Part shown: positions 17,054 to 25,266 of the stretch, in pieces
Layout of the letters: every line of letters begins with the position of its first letter
How positions within the stretch are numbered: the first letter of the stretch is position 1
Assembly: GCF_022808675.1 (NCBI RefSeq)
Contig: NZ_JAKZKV010000005.1
Location: forward strand, 1 to 64,000
DNA: 64,000 nucleotides
Origin: Parabacteroides sp. FAFU027
Lineage (GTDB): Bacteria; Bacteroidota; Bacteroidia; Bacteroidales; UBA7332
Direction of reading: 5' to 3'
The notes under the pieces: model-generated
Databases searched by the model: none
Told to the model about the DNA's origin: nothing
What the model saw: only the letters and a program-made list of their open reading frames with translations
Made by a program: the position numbers and the translations under genes

Positions 17054-18531
17054 GTGGTTGGTTGTTTGAAAATAATTAAAAATTCTTTGTCGTCTTTTGA
17101 TTGGACTATTTTCTTTGTTGTGTTTAACTGTCTGTATTGAAAATTGAACTTCAAAGTTTCATGTGAACACATCGGCAAGTAATATTCCCCTAATTCCATT
17201 ATCTGCTCAAGTTCTATCATTCTTAAGTTACCTGTTTCTTGGGATAAAGAAGATGAGTAACTTATAATTAAACTACTTTCAAGTTTTGCTGCCAATTTGA
17301 ACAAGTCAACAAAAGCGAAGTAGGCATCTTGTTTTGAACAAAATCTAGACTTAAATTTATTTTCTGGATATAAACCAGCAGTTGCTTTACCATTAATAAT
17401 TTGTAATTGTGGATAAGTGTAATTGAAAATTATTTCAGGAATGTGGTAAAATCTCGAATATTGTTGTGCTGTATACGGTGGGTCGGCATAAATAACTGAA
17501 ATTGGAGGAAGAAAAGATGAGTCAGAAATAATTTCTTCCATTGTTTTTGAAATAGCAATGTTTGAATTTGAAAAACAATTTTTCTTTGAGATTAATTCTA
17601 AAGAAGATGCAGATTTCAAAAATTCACTCCAAACATCTTTTTTCCTGTCTTCATAAAATCTTTTGTGAAGAACTTTTGTTTTTAAAGTGTTTTCGTGTTT
17701 AATTGGTTGTGCAAAATGCTTTCCTGCAGTGTAAACAATTTTTGAGGAAACATTTAGCAAGCAGGTCAGTAGAAAATGATATTGCCAATTTGAGATTTCA
17801 TTTTTGGAAAGTAAATATTCGATTCCGTTTCGCAGTCTATCAAGTTCTAATGCTTGAAAGATGCCAAAGTAAGAACCTGCATAATAATTAGCGATTAAAG
17901 GACAATTTCCGATTGCTGATTTTCCAATATTATTTACAATTGTTTTCGTCTGTTCGTGTTTGTTGTTGCCATTGAGAAAGAGTACTTTGCTTACTTGAGG
18001 TAATCCCAAATACAATTCAATCAGTTTTTCTGTTTGTTTTTCTTGAAGAAATTTTTTTTCTAGTAGGATGTTGTCCTGAAAAGGTGTCGTGTAATTATCA
18101 TGTAATTTGAATGCTCTTAGTTTATCAAAAACAATTTGAAGAATCTTTAGGTCTGCTTCTTTTCGGTCAATATTCAGGAGTGTTTTGGTAAAAGCATAAG
18201 TAAACTTCATTGCATCATTGGAAATAACATTAAGTCCATTCAAATTGAAAACCTGCGATACGACTGAGCTTCCAGAAAACATATCGAGAACATAAGAGTT
18301 TGGCTTAATAGCTTCTATTGTTTTGGATAAAATAATTGGTAGTGGCCTGTATTTTGTACCTAAATACTGTATCGGTCTGTAGATAGTATCTGTGTTTACC
18401 GATCTAATTTCAGGTATTTCTAGGTCATAATTATATTTATTGGCAGCAAAGTCCAATTTTAATTGGTAACCATCTTCAACGATGTTCAGAACTGTTGTAT
18501 CTGAGTAATTATTTTCTGTCCTTGAAATCAT
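17050..18531 (-). CDS. DNA adenine methyltransferase, D12 class (first of a pair)
   Basis: This 493-aa paralogue has an extra N-terminal stretch of about 50 residues, then IQYLGTKYRPL, motif I LDMFSGSSVVS (residues about 82-92), SNDAMKFTYAF, and motif IV ADPPYTAQQYSRFYH (Asp350). It should methylate adenine on one strand of the recognition site, its partner the other. The start overlaps the regulator gene by 23 bp and the end overlaps the next methyltransferase by 4 bp. Its AT-rich composition matches the rest of the operon, suggesting the five genes moved together. Confidence 0.92.
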   Translation of the reverse strand: MISRTENNYSDTTVLNIVEDGYQLKLDFAANKYNYDLEIPEIRSVNTDTIYRPIQYLGTKYRPLPIILSKTIEAIKPNSYVLDMFSGSSVVSQVFNLNGLNVISNDAMKFTYAFTKTLLNIDRKEADLKILQIVFDKLRAFKLHDNYTTPFQDNILLEKKFLQEKQTEKLIELYLGLPQVSKVLFLNGNNKHEQTKTIVNNIGKSAIGNCPLIANYYAGSYFGIFQALELDRLRNGIEYLLSKNEISNWQYHFLLTCLLNVSSKIVYTAGKHFAQPIKHENTLKTKVLHKRFYEDRKKDVWSEFLKSASSLELISKKNCFSNSNIAISKTMEEIISDSSFLPPISVIYADPPYTAQQYSRFYHIPEIIFNYTYPQLQIINGKATAGLYPENKFKSRFCSKQDAYFAFVDLFKLAAKLESSLIISYSSSLSQETGNLRMIELEQIMELGEYYLPMCSHETLKFNFQYRQLNTTKKIVQSKDDKEFLIIFKQPTT

Positions 18532-18841
18532 TTCTTATTTTGGGGTTATAATTTCTCATTTCTTCTTCTACCGCTATCAAGATATCCATAGCGTATTTCT
18601 CATCAGCCAGTTGATAAGCAACTTGTTTGCTCATAAACTTTATAATGAGTTCTTTTTCGTCCAAATTGAATGTTTTTGCTATAATAGGTAACATTTGTCG
18701 ATTTACAGGTCGTTCTCCTCGTTCCAACTTGCTTAATGTGCTTTGGTCAATATCTAGTAATGCTGCAAGTTTGCGTAAGGGCATTTCTGCCTGTTCTCTA
18801 AGTCTTCTTATGGAATCTCCAAGGTTTTCTTTTTGCATCAT
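18509..18841 (-). CDS. XRE-type regulator of the restriction operon
   Basis: This 110-aa protein has a classic Cro/C1 helix-turn-helix (residues about 6-62: SIRRLREQAEMPLRKLAALL, then DIDQSTLSKLERGERPV). The C-terminal 45 residues may dimerise or bridge to the operon. It is the first gene of the five-gene unit and overlaps the first methyltransferase by 23 bp. Such controllers delay nuclease production until methylation is in place. The upstream region has a GACAATCGTGTC palindrome-like stretch (about 18855-18867) that could be its operator. Confidence 0.88.
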   Translation of the reverse strand: MMQKENLGDSIRRLREQAEMPLRKLAALLDIDQSTLSKLERGERPVNRQMLPIIAKTFNLDEKELIIKFMSKQVAYQLADEKYAMDILIAVEEEMRNYNPKIRNDFKDRK

Positions 18842-20029
18842 GAAGTTTTTTTCTTGACAATCGTGTCAAAAGTACAAAAGATTTTGACATAAATCCCTTT
18901 CTCAAAGTTGTAAGTTATCAACACATTGTTATTATTGAGGGTAACTCATTGGCTATTTTTAGTTTTCTCTGCCCATGAAAAACTCTATAAATTTCAAATT
19001 AGATTCTGGGCATAAATGCATTTAATATTTAAATGAACCATTATTTTGCCTGTATTAGTCTGATAACCTAAGTTTCGCAATGCTATTTTCTTAGGTAGAT
19101 ATATACCCAAACCCTCCCGCATTTAACCAAAACGCAGGTAAAGCGGAGTTCGTCAATCGCTCATTTTGTTTCGTAAAAGCATGCAAGCAAGGGTAAAACA
19201 AGCAGCCAAAAGGAATCTCCACCTTTTAAGAGGTCGTATTCCTTTGTCTGCCCTTGCATGCACCGTGCCACACTCACTACTGCGCTCCAATAGGTGCTCG
19301 CACGTGGCGTGTCACTTGTTTTGCTACACACAATCGCTCATTCCTCACCCGTGGCTACTCCTGCACCCAGACCCAATAAGGTATTCGTTTCACTACTGAT
19401 TAAAAATATGGGTTCAGCCGCCACTGATAGTTAGGCTCGCCTGCGGGTCGCTGCGTGCTGATCGGTCTGTCACATTTTTTGTTTTCGCTTTCCCACATTA
19501 AGGTTTTCCTCAGCTCCTTTCATTTCGTTACTCTACATTTCAGTAGCTCAGGAAACATCTTTTGACCCATGCAGGGAGTAGCTCTTCCATTCAATCATTA
19601 CACTCCGTTTCACTCTTCATTCCATCACTACACCCTCGCATCTCCCGCCCAAAAGCTCAAATACAAAAAATGCGCCAGCCCTGCTGAAATACAGCACATA
19701 GCCACAGCATTTCATTATCATTCCATGCTATCTGTGTCTATGGCACTTGCTCCACTCGCAGCGGCTCGCGACCATCAGTCAGCACACTTCATTTCGTTAC
19801 TCTACATTTCGTCTGCTGCCTGCTGTCCCCTTCGAAGCTCAAGGCTGTTTTTACCTGCATTTTTGTTTAATGCTTCGCCACCACTGCCCCCGACCACCAC
19901 CCCTTAAGAAAACTAATAAATATTAGTTGATCGACAACAGAATGTTTTTTTATTGTATGATAATCTTTTTTGATAGATAATGTATCTTTGCAAATAAAAC
20001 CATTGATGTTTTAACTACTAAATGCAATT
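18842..20029. other. Gene-free stretch with a pyrimidine-rich, repeat-bearing core
   Basis: This 1.2-kb interval has no gene I can support. The part 19140-19910 is much richer in C on the plus strand than its AT-rich surroundings. It holds a 23-bp direct repeat TTCATTTCGTTACTCTACAT(TTC) at 19519-19541 and 19788-19810. GCATGCAAG and CTTGCATGC (about 19178-19264) with inner AAAGGAAT/ATTCCTTT could fold into a large hairpin. A TATCTTTG -7 box (19983-19990) serves the next gene. It may be a decayed insertion, a transfer origin or a structured RNA; nothing decides between them. Confidence 0.5.
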
Positions 20030-21172
20030 ATGAAAAGCAATTCTTTATGGGATAGTACATATTTGATTTTGAAGGAAAAGTTAAGAATCAGAGATGTTAA
20101 TAATGTGTTGTTGCCATTAGTGCAATTGAAAATTTTTGATTTGCTTCGGACTAATGACAAGAATGACCTGCTCGAAAAGTGGGAGCTAAATAGTGAATCA
20201 TACAATCAATTTTACGTTAAGTTGTTCAAATCTCTTTCGACTTGCGATTTTTGCATGTCTTCAATTTGCCGATTTGAAGATGTTGTTAATGCAGAATCCG
20301 ATGTCGTAGCAGGTAAACTTCTAAAAGATTATTACGACGGTTTGGATGATAAAGTAAAATCATTTATCAACCATCGAATTGATAGCTGCAGATTCTATAG
20401 TTTTAGCGAACTTGTCAATTTTCTCACCGATAATCATTTGACAAAGACTGTAGTAGAAAAAATAAATAATAGTTTAAACGAAATAGAATCTTATCATATA
20501 ATAGATTTCATGAGAGAGCTAATTGACTATGGTATGGTTCTTCATAATTATATGGTAGTTGAAAAACAGTATAATGATATTTCTGAAACGTGGATTTTCG
20601 TAGTGAAAAATCCATATTTATTCAGAAAGGGGAAGAGTCAGAGCTTTCCAGAGATGGCTTGTGTTTGGGATTTTAGTGAAGGCTATGCAAGGTGTATTAC
20701 AAAAAATGGACAGTGGGGCTATATTAGAGAAGAAGATAATAAATTAATCTTACTAACTGATGATTATGTTCGTGTTTATGATTTTCATTGTGGTAGAGCA
20801 AAAGTTGATATTGTAGGAGATTGGGAAGGTTGGGAAAGTAAAAAATATGCTTGTGGGTATATTGATTTTGATATGAATCTGATTTTACAGCCTAAATATA
20901 CAGAAGCTTCTGACTTTAAAGAGGGAAAGGCATCTGTCAAAACCGAATATTGCGATGATTTTTTCACAATAGATGTTTATGGTAATGTTTCTCCTGAATT
21001 TCAAAAATTGAAAACTAAGATTGAAAATAAAAATAGGATTTTAGAGTCGGAACTAATCAAACTTGAAAAAGAAGATGAGGATAAAACTTCAGATAAAGTG
21101 AGTTTAGATGATGAAGAATCCGTGATGCGTGCATTATCAGGAGGTTATGGCTATATTCATGGGTTTGATTAA
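20030..21172 (+). CDS. WG-repeat-containing protein
   Basis: This 380-aa protein has an unassigned N-terminal half (residues 1-200, helical, with CDFCMSSIC around residues 71-79) and a C-terminal half with degenerate WG repeats, recognisable as FSEGYARCITKNGQWGYI (near 225-242) and FKEGKASVKTE, each followed by a short turn. WG repeats form beta structures that bind partners, but their cellular role is poorly known. A TATCTTTG -7 box lies 40 bp upstream. The gene pairs with the 213-aa gene 65 bp downstream on the same strand. As island cargo beside a restriction operon, a defence role is possible but unsupported by motifs. Confidence 0.75.
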   Translation: MKSNSLWDSTYLILKEKLRIRDVNNVLLPLVQLKIFDLLRTNDKNDLLEKWELNSESYNQFYVKLFKSLSTCDFCMSSICRFEDVVNAESDVVAGKLLKDYYDGLDDKVKSFINHRIDSCRFYSFSELVNFLTDNHLTKTVVEKINNSLNEIESYHIIDFMRELIDYGMVLHNYMVVEKQYNDISETWIFVVKNPYLFRKGKSQSFPEMACVWDFSEGYARCITKNGQWGYIREEDNKLILLTDDYVRVYDFHCGRAKVDIVGDWEGWESKKYACGYIDFDMNLILQPKYTEASDFKEGKASVKTEYCDDFFTIDVYGNVSPEFQKLKTKIENKNRILESELIKLEKEDEDKTSDKVSLDDEESVMRALSGGYGYIHGFD

Positions 21173-21236
21173 TATTAAATTCATATAATATATAGTTGCG
21201 ATCCTATGAATGACCATAATTTAATAAACTATAGCC

Positions 21237-21878
21237 ATGAATAAAGAAGATAAAATTGCCTTACAGGCTAAAATTCAGTCAATGACTGGGCAAGAAAGAA
21301 AAGAACATTGGCGTAACCAAACATTGGTAAATAGAGTCCGTGATAATTCTAATATTGCAGTCGAGTACCTTACCTTAATCAATTTCATTAGAAATGAATA
21401 TAAAGGACGGATAGAGCCAATTCAGAATCCATTTCTGCATTTAATTTCACATTGTATAGAACTTACATACAAGAGAACTCTTCAATTGGCCATAGAATGC
21501 AAATGCATTAATATTCAAATTTCGAGTATTATACACGAACATGCATTATCAGAGTTGCTTCCGATAACCCTTAGTTTATTCGAGAAGATTTCTCAAGATA
21601 ATAATTGTTCAGAAGACGATAAGTTACTATATGCAACTGAATTCCCTCAAGCCCATAAACAACTTATTGCTATATTAAAAGCAAATGTGACTACTTATCG
21701 TTACGCTATGAAGGTAAATAAAAAAGGCGTAGTGACAGAGAAAGGGCACCCGTTTGTTGATGATTATGATAGCCCTAATATGCTTGATGTGCTGAAGTTA
21801 TTTGAAACATGTTACAACTCATTGATATATACTGATTACATACTTGATTTTTTATTTCCTGAACTAAAGGCTTTATGA
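21237..21878 (+). CDS. Unknown 213-aa protein
   Basis: I do not recognise this protein. It is predicted helical and soluble, with HWRNQTLVNRVRDNSNIAVEYL near the N-terminus and a long central helical part (HLISHCIELTYKRTLQLAIEC). The shape recalls HEPN-like all-helical domains, but a convincing Rx4-6H motif is not visible. It follows the WG-repeat gene by 65 bp on the same strand and is closed by a strong terminator, so the two likely form one unit. Confidence 0.6.
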   Translation: MNKEDKIALQAKIQSMTGQERKEHWRNQTLVNRVRDNSNIAVEYLTLINFIRNEYKGRIEPIQNPFLHLISHCIELTYKRTLQLAIECKCINIQISSIIHEHALSELLPITLSLFEKISQDNNCSEDDKLLYATEFPQAHKQLIAILKANVTTYRYAMKVNKKGVVTEKGHPFVDDYDSPNMLDVLKLFETCYNSLIYTDYILDFLFPELKAL

Positions 21879-21882
21879 TACA

Positions 21883-21921
21883 AAAAAAACAGCGGTAAAT
21901 TATTTTATCGCTGTTTTTTTT
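21883..21921 (+). terminator. Terminator after the 213-aa gene
   Basis: AACAGCGGTAAA pairs with TTTATCGCTGTT around ATTATT-like bases and runs into eight T residues. Confidence 0.85.
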
Positions 21922-22427
21922 GTCCTATTTCTCCCAGAATAAAAAAGAAATATACAAAGGTAGGCCGCTTCCGTCGTGCCTGTAAAGGTCAAGCCCTGCG
22001 GTTTTTTGCTAAAATCTCCACCTTCGTTCCTCAGGTAGTATTTTATCAAAAAACCTTGACAGACCCAACTCAGCTGCCTTTTAGTTGGTATATATTTTTT
22101 TTCTTCTTTCTGGGGGAAATTTATTGCTGTTGGGTTTGTGCGGTTTCGATTTGTGGTGCGTTTCCCAACAGGTATAAGCAAATTGACCATAGAAAAGCCT
22201 TCCAGATTCCAAAATCCCCCCTAAACCCATATCCCTGTAGAAAGTTCTGATAGCCAAACTACGCACCTGTGCTATAATTCAGATAATCAATGCTTTATGC
22301 TTTTTTATTGCTCGGGTTTTAGTACCTTTATAATGAGAAAGTTAAGGGGGAATAAATCACTTCGTATTCACTCCTTACCAACTCCAAACCTCATTTTATT
22401 CATTAATCACACAAATCATTTTTTATT
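21922..22427. other. Non-coding stretch with a long inverted repeat before the DUF6266 gene
   Basis: This 506-bp gap has no clear gene. Between 21987 and 22060 the arms GGTCAAG...GGTTTTTTG...TAAAAT and ATTTTATCAAAAAACC-TTGAC form a long imperfect hairpin. A T-rich run (22090-22105) follows. It may be a structured leader or the remnant of a small element. Minus- and plus-strand frames crossing it have no recognisable product. Confidence 0.5.
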
Positions 22428-23066
22428 ATGGCGAAAATTCAAAACGGAATTCTTGGTGGGTTCAGCGGAAAAGTAGGAACCGTTGTCGGAGGCAACTGGA
22501 AGGGCATAGATTATATGCGCGTACACAAGAAACCTTCAAATCCTAACACAGAGAAACAACAGAACCAACGCACTAAATTTACCACTGCGTTGAGTCTTTT
22601 ACAACCAATCACTCCATTCTTAAGAGTAGGTTACAAGCTGTTCACTGCTAAACAAACAGCGTTTAATGCAGCAATGTCTCAAGTGTTGACAAATGCAATT
22701 GTAGGTGATGCGCCTAACGTTGAAATAGACTACTCTAAAGTACAAGTTTCAAGCGGTACATTAACTCCAGCTGTTGGCGGTGTTGCAACTTATGCAAACG
22801 AAGAACTTACAATCACCTGGACTAACAACGCTGGATCAGGTTCAGCTAAGGAAACAGACAAGGCATTAGTTGTTATTTACAATGCAGTAAAAGGAGAAGC
22901 AATTTATGATATTGCTGGTGCTGCTAGATCAGTCGCAACTCAGGCTTTCAGCCTTCCTGCTGAATGGGTAGGTGATAGCGTTCAGGTTTACCTGGGATTC
23001 ATCACAGAAGATGGCAAAGATGTTGCTAACAGTGTTTTTGTAGGTGCAGTAAACATTGTTGCGTAA
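22428..23066 (+). CDS. DUF6266 family protein
   Basis: This 212-aa protein matches the DUF6266 group of Bacteroidota: MAKIQNGILGGFSGKVGTVVG at the start, GIDYMRVHKKPSNPNTEKQ next, then a beta-rich region from about residue 100 (GGVATYANEELTITWTNNAGSG). The family is known from phages, prophage-like islands and chromosomes, with no established function; the N-terminus hints at a virion- or surface-type structural protein. It has no signal peptide. Codon use is more regular than in the restriction operon, suggesting good expression. It is the last gene before the right end of the element and has its own terminator. Confidence 0.8.
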   Translation: MAKIQNGILGGFSGKVGTVVGGNWKGIDYMRVHKKPSNPNTEKQQNQRTKFTTALSLLQPITPFLRVGYKLFTAKQTAFNAAMSQVLTNAIVGDAPNVEIDYSKVQVSSGTLTPAVGGVATYANEELTITWTNNAGSGSAKETDKALVVIYNAVKGEAIYDIAGAARSVATQAFSLPAEWVGDSVQVYLGFITEDGKDVANSVFVGAVNIVA

Positions 23067-23095
23067 TTCCGCTGCTAACATGGTTGGATTTTATC

Positions 23096-23128
23096 GAGAA
23101 GCCGTTCCATTTGGAGCGGCTTTTTTTG
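23096..23128 (+). terminator. Terminator of the DUF6266 gene
   Basis: AAGCCGTTCC and GGAGCGGCTT form a stem with an ATTT loop, followed by TTTTTTT, 30 bp after the stop codon. Confidence 0.85.
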
Positions 23129-23214
23129 TACCCTGATTTCTTGATAATTCCCGTAAAATCAAGAATTGTCAAAGCCAAAAGAAACACTAACTTTGTATCT
23201 GAAAGCAGTATTGA

Positions 23215-23372
23215 AGAAACGGTTAAGAAACGAAATTACTTAGTAGAAAAACGAATAAGAAACGGTCTTCTATTTCTTGAAAAACAATCAAGAGAAAGTA
23301 GTTGCAAATATGCACTATACAAAGGCAAAAATAAGCCTCCTTTTGCATAAAGTGGTTCTTAATCGTTTCTTA
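23215..23372 (+). repeat. Right arm-type integrase-binding sites
   Basis: AGAAACGGTTAAGAAACG (23215-23232) matches the left-end pair at 3694-3712 in inverted orientation. Further copies are TAAGAAACGG (23256-23265) and, inverted, CGTTTCTTA (23364-23372). Several sites on this side and a pair on the other is the usual arrangement of arm-type sites for tyrosine integrases. An 88-codon frame across this area (23084-23350) is not believed to be a gene. Confidence 0.6.
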
Positions 23373-23404
23373 TAGTGTTGTAACATATTGATTTATAGTG
23401 GTTA

Positions 23405-23423
23405 TTGTGATTTGCTTTCAAAA
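23405..23423. repeat. attR: right junction of the element with the CRISPR repeat
   Basis: TTGTGATTTGCTTTCAAAA here repeats 3528-3546 exactly. The base before it is A instead of the G that begins the CRISPR repeat, so element sequence ends at 23404. Confidence 0.88.
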
Positions 23424-23677
23424 ATCTATCTTTATGGTGCGTAAGCACCTCGGAGCAGCAGAGGAAGAAGTTGTCATAAGTTGTGATTTGCTTTCAAAAA
23501 TCTATCTTTATGGTGCGTAAGCACCTTATTACGCAGACATCCGGCCAACCAACTCGTTGTGATTTGCTTTCAAAAATCTATCTTTATGGTGCGTAAGCAC
23601 CCCGGCGGGAACCCACAAACCGCAATTATCAGTTGTGATTTGCTTTCAAAAATCTATCTTTATGGTGCGTAAGCACC
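23405..23677 (+). CRISPR. Type II-C CRISPR array, part B (4 repeats, 3 spacers)
   Basis: Repeats lie at 23405-23449 (45 of 46 nt; first base replaced at the att junction), 23480-23525, 23556-23601 and 23632-23677. The three spacers are each 30 nt. The repeat is identical to that of part A, and the two parts form one original array of 11 repeats and 10 spacers. This part lies next to cas2, the end where new spacers normally enter. The embedded TATCTTTA box survives in the first, junction repeat, so its downstream spacer keeps its own putative promoter. Confidence 0.97.
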
Positions 23678-23863
23678 ACACCGCAGCATAACATGCTGTA
23701 TCACAACAAGAAAAAGCTGTAACTAGAAGCTGAAAAAAAGGTGCTATGTAACAGAAAAGCCTCTCAATTCGGGAGGCTTTTTCTGTTGTGAGATTTTCTA
23801 AAGGAAGAATAAATCAGCCAAATCAGAGCGGCGATTTGTGATTTAGAGATATTTATGATAGTT
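23678..23863. promoter_or_regulatory. Putative CRISPR leader with array terminator
   Basis: This AT-rich stretch lies between the last repeat and the cas2 stop. It contains a hairpin, AAAAGCCTCTC-AATT-CGGGAGGCTTTT with TCTG after it (23755-23783), that should end array transcription. In type II-C loci with repeat-borne promoters the leader is at the transcription-distal, cas2-proximal end, and the degenerate repeat at 2997 agrees. The short palindromic GCATAACATGC just after the last repeat may help adaptation. Confidence 0.6.
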
Positions 23864-24249
<386 letters not shown>

Positions 24250-24276
24250 AAAATAAAACCAATTTGCAAGTGCATC

Positions 24277-25200
24277 TTAATTCAATACCATTTCAGGATA
24301 AGCAATTTTACGAAGTTCTCCTGAGAAGCATTTATACAACGATGCTGTAGTCTGAGAGGCAGCTATGAATAAAGGGCTTCGTTGTCCGTTGATTAACACG
24401 TCTGCCTGGGGAATGGAGAGAAGTTTGATTTTTACATCCTGAGTTAAAGTGCCATTGTGAAGGTTCTGTTTTACTAGTCCGACAACGATGTGATCCACTA
24501 CCGGACGGTAAGGCTCCATAATATCATCAGCCAGACAATAGGCATTGTATCGGTTGTGGTGATGAATCCCCAAGGTGGGAAGTAATCCTGTAGATACTAA
24601 TGAGCGGGCTATAATTCCCCGTAATATAGCATATCCGTAGTTGAGTAAATAGTTTGGGGCTATACCGTCTCGTTCCCGTCGGAAATCAGGTATTTCAGGA
24701 AACAGGTTGCCCCAATAATAGGCAGCAGCCCTGGCTTCATGGTTGTCTGCATCTCCGCTTTTCACAGCAGCAGCCCAATATTCCATATTCTTGATATTTA
24801 CATTCCGGTGATTTGCCAGTATATTAGCTTGATTAGCTATTTTGGCTGTAATCGTCTGTTGCCATAACTGTTTTTTGAGTGGGAGAGAGGCTTCTATCTG
24901 ATCCTGAAAACGCTCAGATTGTACCAGGTTTCCTTCCAACGGCAGCATTAACCCGGTGGGTAAATGATTTTTATCGCACATGATAAGCGCCACATTGTTA
25001 TTGAGCAGACTATCCATTAATCCATGTGTAATGGTGATTTGCTGATGGTCGAGTAGAATAACTCCAATATCTTCTATAGGAACGGTATTGTTGCCGGTGA
25101 GATTATCTATCCCTTTAGCCCCGGGAAGGTTAATGACCAGTTGGTCGTTCTTTTTGCTCAGATAAGCGGGATTTCCGAAATAAAGCGTGCGTTTTATCAT
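24277..25200 (-). CDS. cas1: CRISPR-associated endonuclease Cas1, type II-C
   Basis: This 307-aa integrase inserts new spacers into the array together with Cas2. I chose the ATG at 25200 (MIKRTLYFGNPAYLSKKNDQL) over the upstream ATG at 25254, because Cas1 proteins of this group begin there and the extra codons overlap a REP palindrome. The catalytic region has the conserved Glu and His/Asp region around NYLLNYGYAILRG, LGIHHHNRYNAYCLADDIMEPYRP. All metal-binding residues seem present, so acquisition may work. The gene is separated from cas9 by a transposase gene, not the usual direct cas9-cas1 junction. Confidence 0.95.
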   Translation of the reverse strand: MIKRTLYFGNPAYLSKKNDQLVINLPGAKGIDNLTGNNTVPIEDIGVILLDHQQITITHGLMDSLLNNNVALIMCDKNHLPTGLMLPLEGNLVQSERFQDQIEASLPLKKQLWQQTITAKIANQANILANHRNVNIKNMEYWAAAVKSGDADNHEARAAAYYWGNLFPEIPDFRRERDGIAPNYLLNYGYAILRGIIARSLVSTGLLPTLGIHHHNRYNAYCLADDIMEPYRPVVDHIVVGLVKQNLHNGTLTQDVKIKLLSIPQADVLINGQRSPLFIAASQTTASLYKCFSGELRKIAYPEMVLN

Positions 25201-25225
25201 GGCAAGTATTTTTTGGGACAGTTTT

Positions 25226-25266
25226 TTTAGTCGGGGCGCGACTTTAAGTCGCACTCCGACTAAAAA
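25226..25266. repeat. REP-like palindrome 2 (between cas1 and RAYT)
   Basis: TTAGTCGGGGCGCGACTT-T-AAGTCGCACTCCGACTAA forms a long imperfect stem with G/C-rich arms. It covers the stop of the RAYT gene and the leader of cas1. Confidence 0.85.

Larger units (their letters stand above)
3547..23404. mobile_element. 19.86-kb integrative element inserted in a CRISPR repeat
   Basis: The body between the two halves of the CRISPR array is 19,858 bp, bounded by a 19-bp direct repeat (3528-3546 and 23405-23423). Joining position 3546 to 23424 recreates a perfect 46-nt CRISPR repeat. A tyrosine recombinase gene starts 200 bp inside the left end, with arm-like motifs at both ends. Cargo comprises an excisionase-like protein, a DUF3987 protein, a radical SAM protein, a Fic protein among type I restriction remnants, a McrBC plus two-methyltransferase operon, a WG-repeat protein and a DUF6266 protein. 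No relaxase, coupling protein or type IV secretion gene is recognisable, so it is a genomic island or a non-autonomous integrative element. Confidence 0.93.

Noticed and set aside
19166-19907. Two plus-strand frames (77 and 112 codons) in the pyrimidine-rich block
   Set aside because: Their residues are dominated by His, Ser, Pro and Leu from the base skew; no family features, no promoter, and repeats cross them.
23084-23350. 88-codon frame near the right end of the element
   Set aside because: It spans a terminator and the arm-type motifs and has no recognisable features.
3547-23404. Conjugative transposon (ICE)
   Set aside because: No relaxase, coupling protein, or type IV secretion genes were recognised.
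2997-23677. Two independent CRISPR arrays
   Set aside because: Both halves have truncated repeats exactly at the element junctions, and joining them restores a perfect repeat.
2997-23677. Spacers targeting sequences within this window
   Set aside because: By eye I found no long match of any of the ten spacers to the window; this is not a full search.
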